Shown here: piece by piece, positions 45,945-57,669 of the stretch
Layout of the letters: the number at the start of each line of letters is the position of its first letter
How positions within the stretch are numbered: the first letter of the stretch is position 1
Origin: Dermatemys mawii
Taxonomy: Eukaryota > Chordata > Testudines > Dermatemydidae
Length of the DNA: 64,000 nucleotides
Reading direction: 5' to 3'
NCBI GenBank assembly: GCA_007922305.1
Contig: ML677351.1
Span: 7,863,673 to 7,927,672, forward strand
The notes under the pieces: generated by a model
The model's input: only the letters and a program-made list of their open reading frames with translations
What the model was told of the DNA's origin: nothing
Databases searched by the model: none
Program-made: the position numbers and the translations under genes

Positions 45945-48900
45945 ATCCCCTAAGGAATGAGATAGGTGCTGTGAAAACATGTAGTAAACAACAGACTCCC
46001 TCGCTGAATATTTGTTGAAAGTAAACACAAACAGGGGCTTGAGAAGAGCTCAAGTAAATCCACTCTGAAATTTGAAGGAAAAAAACACTCATGGAAATAA
46101 TTTGCAGTGTTCAAAGTTGTAAATATAGTTTCAGTTATATTTTCTCATTTTCCCCCTGCATGAATAAAAGCTGCATTCTAAAATTAAGTTAGAAAGAAAA
46201 CATTAATAGAAAAGCATAACCAAAGAAAGATATAAGGTAAATGTAAGCACATTTTAAAATAATTGTTTGCCAGTCAATATCATTTGTTGAGCTTACAAAA
46301 ATCTAATGACACTAGCTGGCGACAAACAAATGACTGTGTAGGTAGGTAACATGGAACATTCCAATCTCTATTAAACTGGTGAACCATAATGTTGATTTGT
46401 AAAACGCCTGTTATTCTAGTCGAAGGCTCCTTCTGAGACAACAGTACCAATTATGCTCAATGTTATAAAGTTCTGAGGTGATTTTCTAAGGTACAATTAT
46501 CCATCTGGGAGTGAATTTAGTCCACTAAAATTATTTCATTTATGAGCTAAGCCATTTTAAAGCTAGCTTTCAGATGTGAAACTGTAGTCTACTAATACCT
46601 CTGCACGCAAATGTATTTTGACAAATGTGAACAGCCCTAGTGAAATTTGAAAATTTTGCACTTTCCTTAAGTGAATGCTCACTAATTGGTCAAACCTCAG
46701 GACCCAGCATCTTATATGCTGCTTAATGATCAGCGTTCACGGTTCACTTGCCAGTTCTGGACATTGTAGGGCCCCCTCAGATATTGGTTTCAGCAACATT
46801 CATATTGACAACAGATGCTACGATGTAACTTATTCAGTTGCCAGTGGAAGTTTGGTGCTTCAGGCTGCAGTAAATTAATACCTGCAGAATAAAGTTTGAT
46901 TTGTGTCTCCAGCAGGATGAAGAAATATGGATGGGGTGATTCTGAGTAGGACTCAGGACAACAGAGCATTGGAGACAGCCTTGGAAAATGAGAGCTTGGA
47001 GGGAGTGTTACTGATATTCTTACGTCTACATTACCTTTGAGGTGTTCACCTCAAACTATCCTCTTTCAGCATTAAACATACTGCTCTTTGCTCTTCAACT
47101 GTTTACACAAAGGAAAACATTAGCATTATTGTATACATTCATGTCAAGGACCCAAAAGCTATGCAGTGGAAGATTGGGAGGGTGGAGGGAAACAGACACT
47201 ACTCACTTCCTACCCCACTCCACAAACTAGCAACAAGCTAAAAGAAATTTTCTTTTCAGCTTAAGTCCTTTCATGTGGATTGGTAATTTTAGGCATACAG
47301 CTTTTGTACGGGCCATTTGTTGTCTCCAGTTTTGCTGATCAGAAAAAAAGGGGGAGGGAGGAGACAGGCCAGCTGTTTTGTTTCCATTTCCCATTCCACA
47401 TCTTAACTGAAATGGCTTTCCCTGCACTAGCCTTTGCCCTGCTTGGCTGCTTATGTTGGAATAGAGGCCAGGGCTACAAACTAGAGCTATTATGACATTT
47501 AAAAGTAAAACCTTTCCTCCATCATGCTGAACTAGAAACTGTTCTATAGCAAACTCTACCTAACTGCCTTGCCCCTCCATGTTTTGTCTGAGGTTTTATA
47601 TTATTTTAATCACAGTTACTAATAACACAAAGAAACTATAACAGATTATACACACAAAAGCCCAGCAAATAAATACTAAATTATTTATTGTGGTGCTAGT
47701 TAGTAGTATTTACAATTATTTCAACTATTCTTTAAGCAAAGTATTAAAATTCAATGACACAAGATAGGAATTTCTCCATAAGTCATTACAACTGCTTTGC
47801 AACCAAGTTGCAGCACTCAACAAGAATGTATTTATTTCAGATATTTACAAATTACGCATGTGGATCCTGCAAGCTATATAAGAAATAGAATTTCCATCAA
47901 GTATGAATTTTCTTTTCCTATATGTGACCTATATAGGAAAAGTCATCATTATAATTAATGCTATATTTGCTTGAGATACAAACACAGAAAATTTGCAGTT
48001 TCATCTTTCATTGGAATTTTCTTTTTTCAAGACAGACATGAATTTTCTGTAACTGAGTTAAATGTCATACCATAACTGCATTTTAGTTGTACACTTGTAG
48101 ATATTTTGAGTTCCGAAAGTCTTACAAAGCAGTGACAATGCTAATTCAAAATCTCCAATTTCATTTTGAGTTTATAGCTTTGACAAATGGGTTCGGAAAA
48201 AGCCAAACATTAAACAAAAAACTCAGTGAATCTGAATCCACATCAACCAAAACTGGTAAAACGGGTTGAAAGGTTAATAAATAAATAAATAAAATAAAAA
48301 ATAACAAAAAGATCAGATCTAGCTGCAATATAATTTGAAGGCAAATGATTGTTTAAAATATTAACAGTTTGATCAGATGTTCCTTATATTTTACATAGAA
48401 AATACACTACTAGGGCTTGATATATCCACTTACCCAAGAAGAGTAGATTTACTGGACAAAAAAGTATAAAACTTCTATAGAATTTTACTTATTTTTAAAC
48501 CCTTTAAGATGTGGAAAAAATGTGAACTGGAGCATAATTCTGTAACTTTTCATATCTTTGCCATATAGACCTTTCAGCTGGCCCTGATTTGAGGGATTTG
48601 CTCACCTTAATCCAAAAATTAACTATGTTCCCTTAAAATAGTGTTATTTCACTTTTATTGCTGACAATTATTTACAACAGAAATAAAGAATCAAGAAACT
48701 AAGGTTAGGGGAAGAGCCATTCATGCTAATGGTATGCAGCACTTTATGTTTCCTGCATGAATAGGTTTTGTTTGTTTCCCTGATTTTAGGTGTTTGTCAC
48801 ACAATGCATCCAACATTTTGGCTTCCGCAAGTTGACAAGTTGGTTGTCAATCAGCAGTATAGTGAAAACTGCCCAGTCTCCTCTGTTTTCACTCCTCTTC

Positions 48901-49935
48901 AAAACTCTATGCCAAAAGCAACAAAAATGACAGAAGTGAGATCAATTTCCTTTTGATAGTGGTAGATGGGAAAAGCTGTGAGCAGCAGAAGACCCAGGCA
49001 CTTGACTGGGTAGGTAAATAGCGGAGACAAACTCCTTACCTCTACAAAGCAGCTAAAGAAAGGGTAGAAAAGCAGACAACTCCTCATTCCACTTTTGTGG
49101 TAGCCAAGACATTGTGTGATATGATGGGGGAAAGAAGGGACTTGGCTGGAGGAAGCTGTGCGGGGATTCAAATTTATCAGATAGCTATTAGACTAAGACT
49201 GATAAAGTTTGAGGTTTTGTTCCTTGACCTTTTTGAGGAGTGAATTATTCATTTTAATTAGTTGGCTGTTAGGCATCTTGTAAAACTTCACATAGCGAGG
49301 TATGAGCGTATTGCAGAGTATGGGGGAGTGGTAGAGATTTATGGGGTAAGTTAGAAATTGAAAGTAAATATGTAAATAAATATGAAATATGTCTTTATGT
49401 ATCATGAGAACCTGTGCATCATTTCTGATCCCATCTAGGCAGCTCTATTTACTTCCATGTTATTTCCTCATTGTGTAACATGAATATTCAAATTCTCATT
49501 ATTGCCCTCTTAACTTTGCAGAATAAAGTTTCCATTTAAAGTTTCACAGAACCTGATTTATCTTTCAAATGCATGTTGTGCTCATCTAACTATTTCAGGG
49601 AGACAAAATTCAAAAACTAAAGAAATGCCATCCTCCTCTCCCAAGAAGCCTAGTACTCACCTAATTTTAAAAACATCTAGTGAGTTGGGTTTCTTTCCCC
49701 AACAACTACAAAAAAACTATGTTTTTCAAAATCCTGCTGGTGGCTGCATTGCGGCTTCCTTCATGTATTCGGGAGAGGGTGGGGGGAGAGAGGGGAGGGA
49801 AGCTCTGGAAAGGTAATACATCTTGGGATTGTATTATCTTTCTGTCCTGAGTGCCTCTGGATGGGTTGTAGGACAACTACCTTTCCATCTCTTTATCCAG
49901 CATGAATCCTAGAACCTGCGTGTAAATCTGTAGGG
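45945..49935. other. AT-rich DNA, mostly unique, no gene seen
   Basis: A (AAAT)n run lies at about 48277-48300. The frames at 46675-46878, 47042-47495, 48087-48269 and 48768-49171 have no recognised domain. A GC-richer patch is seen at 49600-49820. Confidence 0.45.
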
Positions 49936-49937
49936 TA

Positions 49938-50047
49938 TGATTAGGCCCATCTTTTCACACACCAGTTTTAGACTAGTGAACCACAACTCTACTTGGCTTC
50001 AGTGGCTTTCTTGCAGATATAACACAAGTCTCTCGGAATAAGCCCCT
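49938..50047. repeat. Palindromic MITE fragment (ACACCAGTTTTAGACTAGTG type)
   Basis: GATTAGGCCCATCTTTTCACACACCAG is followed by a CAACTCTACTTGGCTTCAGTGGC centre and a weaker mirrored GATATAACACAAGTCTCTCGGAATAAGCCCC. It resembles the turtle repeat with ttacactggtgtaaat arms. Confidence 0.35.
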
Positions 50048-50049
50048 AA

Positions 50050-51905
50050 AATCAGTAGGGAAGGTCTGGTTTCACACTCCTCAGTTGAGTGATCAAGATG
50101 CTGGCTGTTGCATATATTTTATGAGCAATCCTTTAATAAATTTTCTATTTCATGATGATGCCAAGTCTTGAATATAGCCCCTGCATTGCTATTTCCTGTA
50201 CCTGTACTTGACAATCTTACCTGGACACCTTCAGAAGTAAACAATGGCACTTTATACTAAAGAAAAACCATTTCTGCAAGAAGAGTTACAACAGTTTTCT
50301 CCCAAGAGTTAATAATCCCCATTGACAAAACTATTTTACCACTGACAACTGCCTGAAGTTGTTAGTACATTTGAAGGATTGGTGGTTATTAATCCTCATG
50401 TTTAAATAAAAATGAGAGTGCTACCTGTACTGAATAAAGACAAACAGAAAATTAGAATTTAGACTGGAAAATGTCTAATATTGGATGGATTATTAAATGG
50501 ACAGAGAGATTAGAATCTGGAATGCTAAATATTTTCTTTCCTGGAAATGTACTGTATGGTACCTTTGCCTCCAAAGCATCTGTCCTCAAATGAAACCACT
50601 GTAGTCTCTCTGAAATATGCTAATCCTCACTTTTACATATAAAATACAGAAAATCCAAGAAGGCCTAAACCAGAGTATTCTCTTTGTCATACAGATGAGG
50701 AGCATCTACAGAAATAAATGAATGCACCATACACATTTCTTTTCAAAATACAAATCTCTCATTTCCAAGCTTCACTTAAGAACAACGTAAACACAATTTT
50801 CAACTGCTTTCTTAAGAGAGCAGTTACTCAACAGAGATGATGGGACCCTCACACAAACACACATCACATCAATTTACTGGAATTTTACTTTGGCTGTTCA
50901 GACCTTACTTTTATCTCAAGAAAATGAGAACTTATGTGATGCTGCTGCTAGAATGCACAGAAACCTCATAGCCATATTCATTTATCTTTCTTTATGCCCA
51001 GTTGTTAACTGTTACAATTTGTTTTTGCTTGCTGATTGCTTTCGAAGTGCAATTCCTGGTTTACTGTGATCATATGCATGTTTGAGGTCTAGAGGGAAAA
51101 AACTGCAAGAGAAGAAAAGTTTGAAAGAAAGTCAGTCCCAAGTAGTAGATACAATTCAGTCAGAAAGAGACATAAAATGGCAGTCATACGCATCTACAGT
51201 GGTTTGTATTACTAAATAAGAAAGCTGGCTTCACAAGCAGAGATTTTAGTTATCAACTTTTTCTAAAAGTACATGACATTAGAAGATGTAATAAGTTACT
51301 ACATAGCTACTAAAAAGTAAAAAGTACATATTACTGTGATGGGTATATAAAAAGCAAAAAGCTTATGTTTACTGCACGCTCTATTCTTAGTTTACATCCC
51401 TCACTAATATTCATAGCATTCATGCAAACTAAACAAGTTCAAATTATATCAAAAACCAGAATTATCTTTGTAAAATATGCTACCAAAATGATTATCCTTT
51501 GAACAGTTCCTGGTATGCCTTCAGCAGGAAGAATCAATTTTGTAAACCAAAAGAACAGTAGCGAACTTGAACTACCATTTTCCACCAACTGTCTCCAACA
51601 AGTCTTCCTTACAGTGGTTTTAGAAATGTGACACTGCTGTCTATTCATGTGAAACAACAGAAAGTATTTAATATCTCTTCCCATGTAAAGTTGGTCTTTC
51701 AAAATCACTGTAACTAAGGAGAAAAGGATTACAGTTCTTCAGCTGTCTTCTTGAACATGCGAGCAGTTATTTGAATTCCATATCAACATTTCAGAAAAGT
51801 CCTTTCTCATGCAAAATCAAGTTATTATTTCCTTTCTGGTTCCATTCAGCCTACATCTAACAGTGGCCAATGGTATTAATTAAAACCAGCCAGACAGATT
51901 TTTAG
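50050..51905. other. AT-rich unique DNA, no gene seen
   Basis: No repeat was recognised. The 89-codon minus frame at 51439-51708 was inspected and has no motif. Confidence 0.45.
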
Positions 51906-51909
51906 CACG

Positions 51910-52240
51910 TGCTCAGTTTGTTGTTTTAAACTGCTGAATATCAATTACCTTATTATTTTGTAATTAGCATGAAGTGTATGTATCTAGGGCTCATGGCTTT
52001 TTGGCAGCAGTTTAAAAAATATTTTTCAGCATCTTTGCATACGGCTGTAAAACAGCATGTTTCCAAGGCATTTTAGCACTGACTAGAGCCATTTCCAATC
52101 TGCTCAACAGCATGGAGTTAATTAGGAGAGGCATGAAGCTTATGTCTGGCACAGAAATTAGCAATGGAGCAAAGTTTTTAATTTTTTGGCTTCAACCAAT
52201 AACTGCCACGGAGTCTACATGATTTTTGTAATGCTTTCAT
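51910..52240. other. Motif-dense unique segment, candidate conserved non-coding element
   Basis: The segment is free of recognised repeats, of balanced composition and dense in homeodomain-like and other short motifs (TATCAATTACC, TTTGTAATTAGCATG, GGAGTTAATTAGGAG, TTTCATGTTAAG). The appearance resembles conserved vertebrate enhancers. Conservation cannot be tested from one sequence. Confidence 0.2.
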
Positions 52241-52491
52241 GTTAAGTATCAGTTTAAGCTTTAACTTCTCTTCAAGGAATGCAAACTGATATAAATATAC
52301 AGACAGGAAGAACAAATTACATGGCAGCTAAGGAAGGCAGCAAAATATATCATTATATAGAAGATCTAGTTTTAGACACAGTCGCATGATCCTTTACTGT
52401 TACCATTCCCCTTTCTAGCCACTTGATAGCTAGCCATCTTATTAACAGAAAGCTAGAGAGTCTTGTGCTCCATCATATTAATTGTTTGTAC

Positions 52492-52613
52492 TAGGGTGAC
52501 CGTATAGCAACTGTGAAAAACCAGGATGGGGTGGGTGGTAATAGGTGCCTATATAAGAGAAAGCCCCAAATAGCATGACTGTCCCTATAAAATCGGAACA
52601 TGTGGTCACCCTG
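52492..52613 (-). mobile_element. Short hAT-like MITE, copy 2
   Basis: The element begins TAGGGTGACCGTAT and ends ATGTGGTCACCCTG. Perfect 8-bp duplications GTTTGTAC flank it (52484-52491 and 52614-52621). Internal AATAGGTGCCTATATAAGA and CTGTCCCTATAAAAT match the reverse complement of the copy at 15162-15289. Confidence 0.93.
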
Positions 52614-52621
52614 GTTTGTAC

Positions 52622-53124
52622 TCATATCCCACAAGAGGGAATTCTTCATAGAAGATCCCTTTCTGGAGGGTTCTGTCACTTTTCCTATATATTCAGCAAA
52701 GATTCTGAATGATTATAGCTCTTGGGGAGAAGGAAGTACCACCATGATTAATGGAATCTCCTCAGGGCCCTGTATTCTTACCAGGCTAATGACACCCTCA
52801 GGACAGGGCACAGTTATCTCATTAGCACTACTACTAGGAATCTACTCTTCCTTGAAAGATGTAAGCCTTAAATTGTAAAGGGATAAAGTTATAAGGAAAC
52901 GGGGAACATTTATAACAGAAATCAGGGTCACAGAATCAGAGTCTTGAAGTTTATTTCCCACTGTGTTCTCCCTTTGCCTCCTGGAAGAGAAATTTCCTTC
53001 TTTGGGTCGCTCTCAATTTAAAAGAAAAAACAAAAAACCTCTTAGTACAGTTGCCAGCTCAAGAGCAAGATTCTCCTGCCTGTTTCATGTTTTGTGTCAG
53101 CTCCTCCTAAATGGTGCTGTGGAA
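52622..53124. other. Unique DNA, no gene seen
   Basis: A 92-codon plus frame (52600-52878) begins inside the hAT element and has no recognised domain, so it is considered chance. Confidence 0.4.
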
Positions 53125-53129
53125 GAAGC

Positions 53130-53658
53130 TGTGATAGAGTAGGGAGTATTAACCTGATAATGTTGTATGGGAGTTTTACTAGTTTATTGTTTTCTGCTAA
53201 CATGGGGCATGCCTCCGTTTCTCTGAGGTACTGCACCAATACTAGATGGTCATGGGAAATAAGGCTGTGACTTCACTTAAGGATGATAGTTGACAACCAG
53301 CATGTAAATGATGGCGGCTGCCCTTCATAACCTGAGGGTTGGGAACAGGTGACACCTGCATGGAAAACTTGACAAAGGCTGGTGGAGGGGCTGGGGGTGT
53401 AGCTGGATGAGGCAGCAGGAAGGGGTTTCAGTTTAGAGCTGGTTGGAGAGATGGGGGAGGCCCAGAACCTGGATCTGGGCTCCTCACCCTCGAAGAGGCA
53501 TCTGACTGAGGGGTCCTGTTTTCTGTACCTACAAGCTTGGTTGTAGACTGTTTTTTCTGTCATCTAATAAATCTTCTGTTTTACTGGCTGGCTGAGAATC
53601 ACAGTGAATTGGAGGAAGTGGGGAGTGTGGGGCCCTGATTTCCCCACACTCTGTGACA
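53130..53658 (+). mobile_element. Solo LTR with 5-bp target duplication
   Basis: The element begins TGTGATAGAG and ends CTCTGTGACA, so it has TG...CA termini that form an imperfect inverted repeat. GAAGC is duplicated at 53125-53129 and 53659-53663. A polyadenylation signal AATAAA lies at 53566-53571, 87 bp before the end, as expected for an LTR on the plus strand. No internal gag, pol or env sequence is present, so it probably arose by recombination between two LTRs. A 5-bp duplication fits Gypsy or class III endogenous retroviruses. The 96-codon minus frame inside is not genic. Confidence 0.88.
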
Positions 53659-53801
53659 GAAGCTATCAGAGAGATGGCCCCTGATTTCAGTAGATGGTGA
53701 TTAAACAGATGATGGTCTTACTTTACCGAAGACCATAGCGACTGAGCAGGAAATGAAGAGGGGTGGAGTACAAGAGGAGTGGCTTACAATGTTTCCAGCC
53801 A

Positions 53802-53885
53802 AGTATCTATCTGATATTGCTATACACAGAACGCCACAATATCAGTATCTATCTGATATTGCTATACACAGAACGCCACAAGATC
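53802..53885. repeat. 42-bp tandem duplication, two copies
   Basis: The block beginning AGTATCTATCTGATATTGC at 53802 is repeated from 53844. The copies are identical over 38 bases, with one substitution in the last four (TATC versus GATC). The duplication appears as YLSDIAIHRTPQ written twice in an otherwise insignificant plus-strand frame. Confidence 0.95.
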
Positions 53886-53889
53886 TTTT

Positions 53890-54715
53890 TTGGTGGTTGG
53901 TGGTCAGCTCTTTTGACTATGTTTACAGACTGAAACCTCTTCTCAATGTATTGCCTCAAAAACTGACATTAAAGAACTGCCGTATGATAGGCACACACTA
54001 TAATCACTACTAGAGTGACTTGAAGAAAGTTCCCTCAAGTGGACCATTCTCTGTCTTTCTCGTCTACTTTTCCTCCTTCTCTTTATGTCAAGTGTTTTCA
54101 GTTCATTTTTGCCTTAAAAACAATTCTCTTAAAAAGGGCAAACCTGTCACTGTAACAGTCTCTCTCTGAAGCTGAATGCAGAATGTTTAAATTTGTGAGA
54201 TATGGGGAGATCATCTTTTTTTTTTTTTTTCAAAAACTGTTTCATATCTTTTTTTTTATTGCTGCCTGATGAATCCCATCAGACAAGACTGCTGGATCTA
54301 CAGATACAGAATAACCAAATGTGCATGTATTATGAATGACCCTCTCACCTCCAGAAATGGCCCTCTCTAGGTCATGGTTCAGACAAAAGCAAAGAGTATG
54401 AAAGTGCACCATCATAAATTTTACATTTTAAAAAAATCTACAACCAAGTTAATTCTCATTTTGTTATAGTAACATTTTAACAGACATCTGAAGCTGTCGA
54501 TGTCGATTAAAAATTCGATTTTTAATTACGCAATCCTACTAAGTTTGTTCTGTGATTTGAAAAATATATTAGCAATGTTACAATGGGTATACCAGGGACA
54601 CTAGAACTCCATGGAGCCTACAAGAGGCCACACTAACAATATGAGCATTAAGAGGACAGAGCAGGACCCGCAGAGAAGTTGAAAGAAAAGAGCCCAAGAA
54701 AAGTCAAGAGGAAGA
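53890..54715. other. AT-rich DNA, no gene seen
   Basis: A T14-16 run lies at about 54216-54230. A palindromic TCGATTAAAAATTCGATTTTTAATTACG patch lies near 54502-54530. Nothing further was recognised. Confidence 0.45.
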
Positions 54716-54718
54716 AGT

Positions 54719-55328
54719 AGTTACTCACCTTATGCAGTAACGATGGTTCTTCGAATGTGTGTCCCTATGGATGCTCCACTTTAGGTGTCTGTGTGCCCCT
54801 GCACCTCTAATCAGAGATTTTTGGTAGCAGTGTCCCCCTGTCCCATGTTGCAGTCCATGAGATCAGTTCCTACCTCAATCACATTCCTTAGGGATAACCT
54901 TATCTCCCCAGTCTATACAGCAATGATTGGGCCATACTTTCACAGAACGTTATGCAATCACTGAAGATTTGGCCACCGACACCATCAGTGTCATTACTCT
55001 ACAGTACTCTCTGTAGTAAAAGACTCTGATCTGAAGTCCCAGCCTCCAGTGATGGGTACTGCTCTGGAGTCACCGAAAGCAGCGTTCCTCAAACTTTTTC
55101 CCCGGTGGCCCCTGTCCGCTCTCCCGCATCCACTTGCGGCCCCCAGGGTATGTCCGCTGAAATGCCGCTGAAGAGAAAGCTTCCACTTTCAGCAGCATTT
55201 CGGCGGGAGAAAAACAGACCGCTTGGGATTTCGGCGGTCTCGCAGGGACGATTCCATGGCGGCGCCGGGGTCTCGCGCACCCCACTTTGAAGACCACTGA
55301 GAATCTATAGGGACATTACTCGAAGAAG
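54719..55328. mobile_element. Foldback DNA element, copy A, with internal GC-rich insertion
   Basis: The left arm runs from AGTTACTCACCTTATGCAG through GGTTCTTCGAATGTG and CCCTATGGATGCTCCACTTT. The right terminus at 55303-55328 reads CTATAGGGACATTACTCGAAGAAG, the reverse complement of the left motif. The interior has an insertion at 55080-55299. The element class is uncertain. Its terminal motif (TTCTTCGA...TCCCTATgG) is common in turtles. Confidence 0.6.
55080..55299. mobile_element. GC- and CpG-rich hAT-type MITE
   Basis: The element begins CAGCGTTCCTCAAACTTTTTC and ends CACTTTGAAGACCACTG, CAG...CTG termini of hAT type. The flanks (ACCGAAAG and AGAATCTA) do not match, so a later rearrangement is possible. 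The 220 bp hold many CpG sites in a CpG-poor window. The overlapping frames on both strands here come from the high GC content. Confidence 0.65.
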
Positions 55329-55335
55329 ACGACAA

Positions 55336-55628
55336 AGTTACTCACCTCATGCAGTAAAAATGGTTCTTCAAAATGTGTCCCTATAGATGCTCCACAACCC
55401 GCCCTCCTCCCGCTACTTCGGAGTTCTCTATACTGCTCTGTGGTACAGAAGGAAGTGAGGGGGGTGCGCCCATGCAGTGCTAATTAGCCTCGAGGCAGAC
55501 CACGAGGGAGGGAGGGCACTTGCATGGGCTCAATGAGACACTGCTACCAAAAATCTCCGATTAGAGGTGCAGGGGCACACAAACACCTAAAGTGGAGCAT
55601 CCATAGGGACACTACTCGAAGAAGTAGT
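55336..55628. mobile_element. Foldback DNA element, copy B
   Basis: This copy starts with the same AGTTACTCACCTCATGCAG motif as copy A, only eight bases after copy A ends, and closes with CCATAGGGACACTACTCGAAGAAG. Its right arm (55533-55625) is an inverted repeat of the left arm of copy A (54740-54830), with about 90 bases nearly identical, including AGGTGCAGGGGCACAC. Confidence 0.7.
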
Positions 55629-55629
55629 A

Positions 55630-57285
55630 TTATTTGTGGTTATAGATTCCACCAAATCCCATAGTTTTTTCACTAAATTGGATGGGATTGAGGAGTACTG
55701 CCAGGGTAAATTATTTCCCCAGGGGAAAATTTTGCAAAGTCTTAGATGAGTGATTGTCATGAGACATGTAAATTTATCAGCTAGTTGTTTATCCTGCCAT
55801 GAATATCCAAACTGTAAAAAATTTGAGACTCTTGGACTTTAGAGGCTGAAATAATAGCAGCTGTTAGATTATGTAATGTGCAAGCTCAGCTATGATAAGG
55901 TAATGTGGAAAGGAGAAGAGAGATTTAAGGTAGAAGCATGATAACCATGAAGTGGTGAAAACATGAGGATGAAGTAAAAAAAAATACTATCCCCATTTTC
56001 TCTTACAGAGGAGGAAAGAGAACACATTTGGCATATATTCTTCGTAAGAGTGGCAGATAAATAAAAAGCCTCTCTCAGAGAACAAAAAAGTATAAAAGCA
56101 TGTACACCAGCAAGTAAATAACAGAGGCGTTACCACTTAAAGAGCCTGAAATATTAAAGGGATTTGGTGAAAAGCATGGTACTTGTAACATTCATCAGAA
56201 TTCATAGTCGTATAGAAAAGGTGAATTTACAGTGGATGAAGTGGATTAGTTGCACCAAAATATTAGGTCCTTTATTTATCCAGAAAACAGGGGCAAGCAC
56301 AGAGTGAAGCAGTGAAAGCTTCCTAACACTGCCTGATTCTTTAGAGGTTAAAGGATGGTTCTGTCCAACAAGGCTGCTAATTAGTACCTAATGTGGGTCA
56401 ATTTTTGTGGCGTGGACACTATTTTTCCAGCAATTGCACTCGGATAACACAGATTTATTTCACAATCAAAAGAGAACTCTCACTACCAATGGGAAGGATT
56501 TAAACTGGCAGCCTAGGAGGTGAAAAACTCTTTATATTTTCTGTAGCCTGAACCACCTAGTCATCTGCAACCCAACTGACATTTCCAACTAGAGAAGGTG
56601 TTTTTCTACACAGGAATTATTTTTCAGTAACAATTTTACATTTAATATTCTGTTGGTATTTTTCTACTAACTTTTAAATCTATGCAAAATTGGGATAGCA
56701 GAAACCACAGTAAAGTTTTAAATATTAACAATACTCTCTAGTGTTGGTCTGGCTTTGTTCTACTAGCTTGTTGAACTGTACTAGTTAGTTCACAGCATTA
56801 ATTGAAGGTAATGAACTGAGGTGCCTTCTGAGAGCAAAGAGGGCAAGGCTCTCAAAGGGTTGTCACAGTGCTTTGATTTTTTTTTAAGTCTGCAAACAGC
56901 CAGTAATTAGGAGCATTATCACAAGAAAAAAGAAACTGTCTACTTTATGTAACCCCTCCATTACTTGCTCTATCCCTCCTCTTCTTCCCACCCCCAATCC
57001 CAAAATAAAAACAGTTTAAAAAATAGCTGGTTCTAAATTTTGTCTTACAGCATCTTTCCCAAGCACAGCTCAGCATCTCCTTGGACAAAAAGTGGTGTCA
57101 AAGTCAAACATTGCTTGAAATGCTACTGAAATCTCCTAACTGTAAGAAGCCTTGCTGTTCTGAGCATTGTAGTTGACATATGTGCCTGCTGGAATCTCCA
57201 AAGATGAGAGAGAGGCCTTTCAAAGTCTCTCACTAGACCTCAATTTTAGGCCAAATATAGGCTACCTAAAATTCTGTTAATCAAT
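55630..57285. other. AT-rich unique DNA, no gene seen
   Basis: No recognised repeat or coding segment was found. Confidence 0.45.
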
Positions 57286-57289
57286 TAGC

Positions 57290-57665
57290 TGAGGTCCCAT
57301 GCTAAACTCAGGAAAGGAAGCATTTAAAAAAGGCATGCAGCATGTAGGACAAAGCTATCTATTGCAATGGAAGAGCTTCTCATGTGCATTTGCACATTGG
57401 TCATTGTTCCATTACTGAAGAGCCACATTAATCAATGTTCAGGGGCTGCATTACAGGAATAAAGAGTTGGCTATTCATCAGTGATTTATTACAGGGCCCA
57501 ACATGCATTTGACATGAAACAAGTTTGCACTCTGGAAGCTGCCAGTAACAGACAGACGGACAGGAATGGGGTGGAGGATGTGTTAAAGCAGACACAAATC
57601 AGCTCCATTCAAATAACAGAGAAGGGGGGAAAAAAACCCAATGCTGACAATCACCTTAACAAATA
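57290..57665. other. Motif-dense unique segment, candidate conserved non-coding element
   Basis: A repeat-free segment of balanced composition with several well-formed short motifs: CTATTGCAATGG (C/EBP- or SOX-like), GTCATTGTTCC (SOX-like), CAGTGATTTATTACAG (homeodomain-like) and CCATTCAAATAACAG. The frame at 57481-57708 is not convincing as coding. The call rests on appearance only. Confidence 0.2.
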
Positions 57666-57669
57666 TCTA

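Noticed and set aside
55070..55297. Three overlapping frames in a CpG-rich stretch, possible gene start
   Set aside because: The stretch has hAT termini at 55080 and 55299, and its GC content alone explains the frames.
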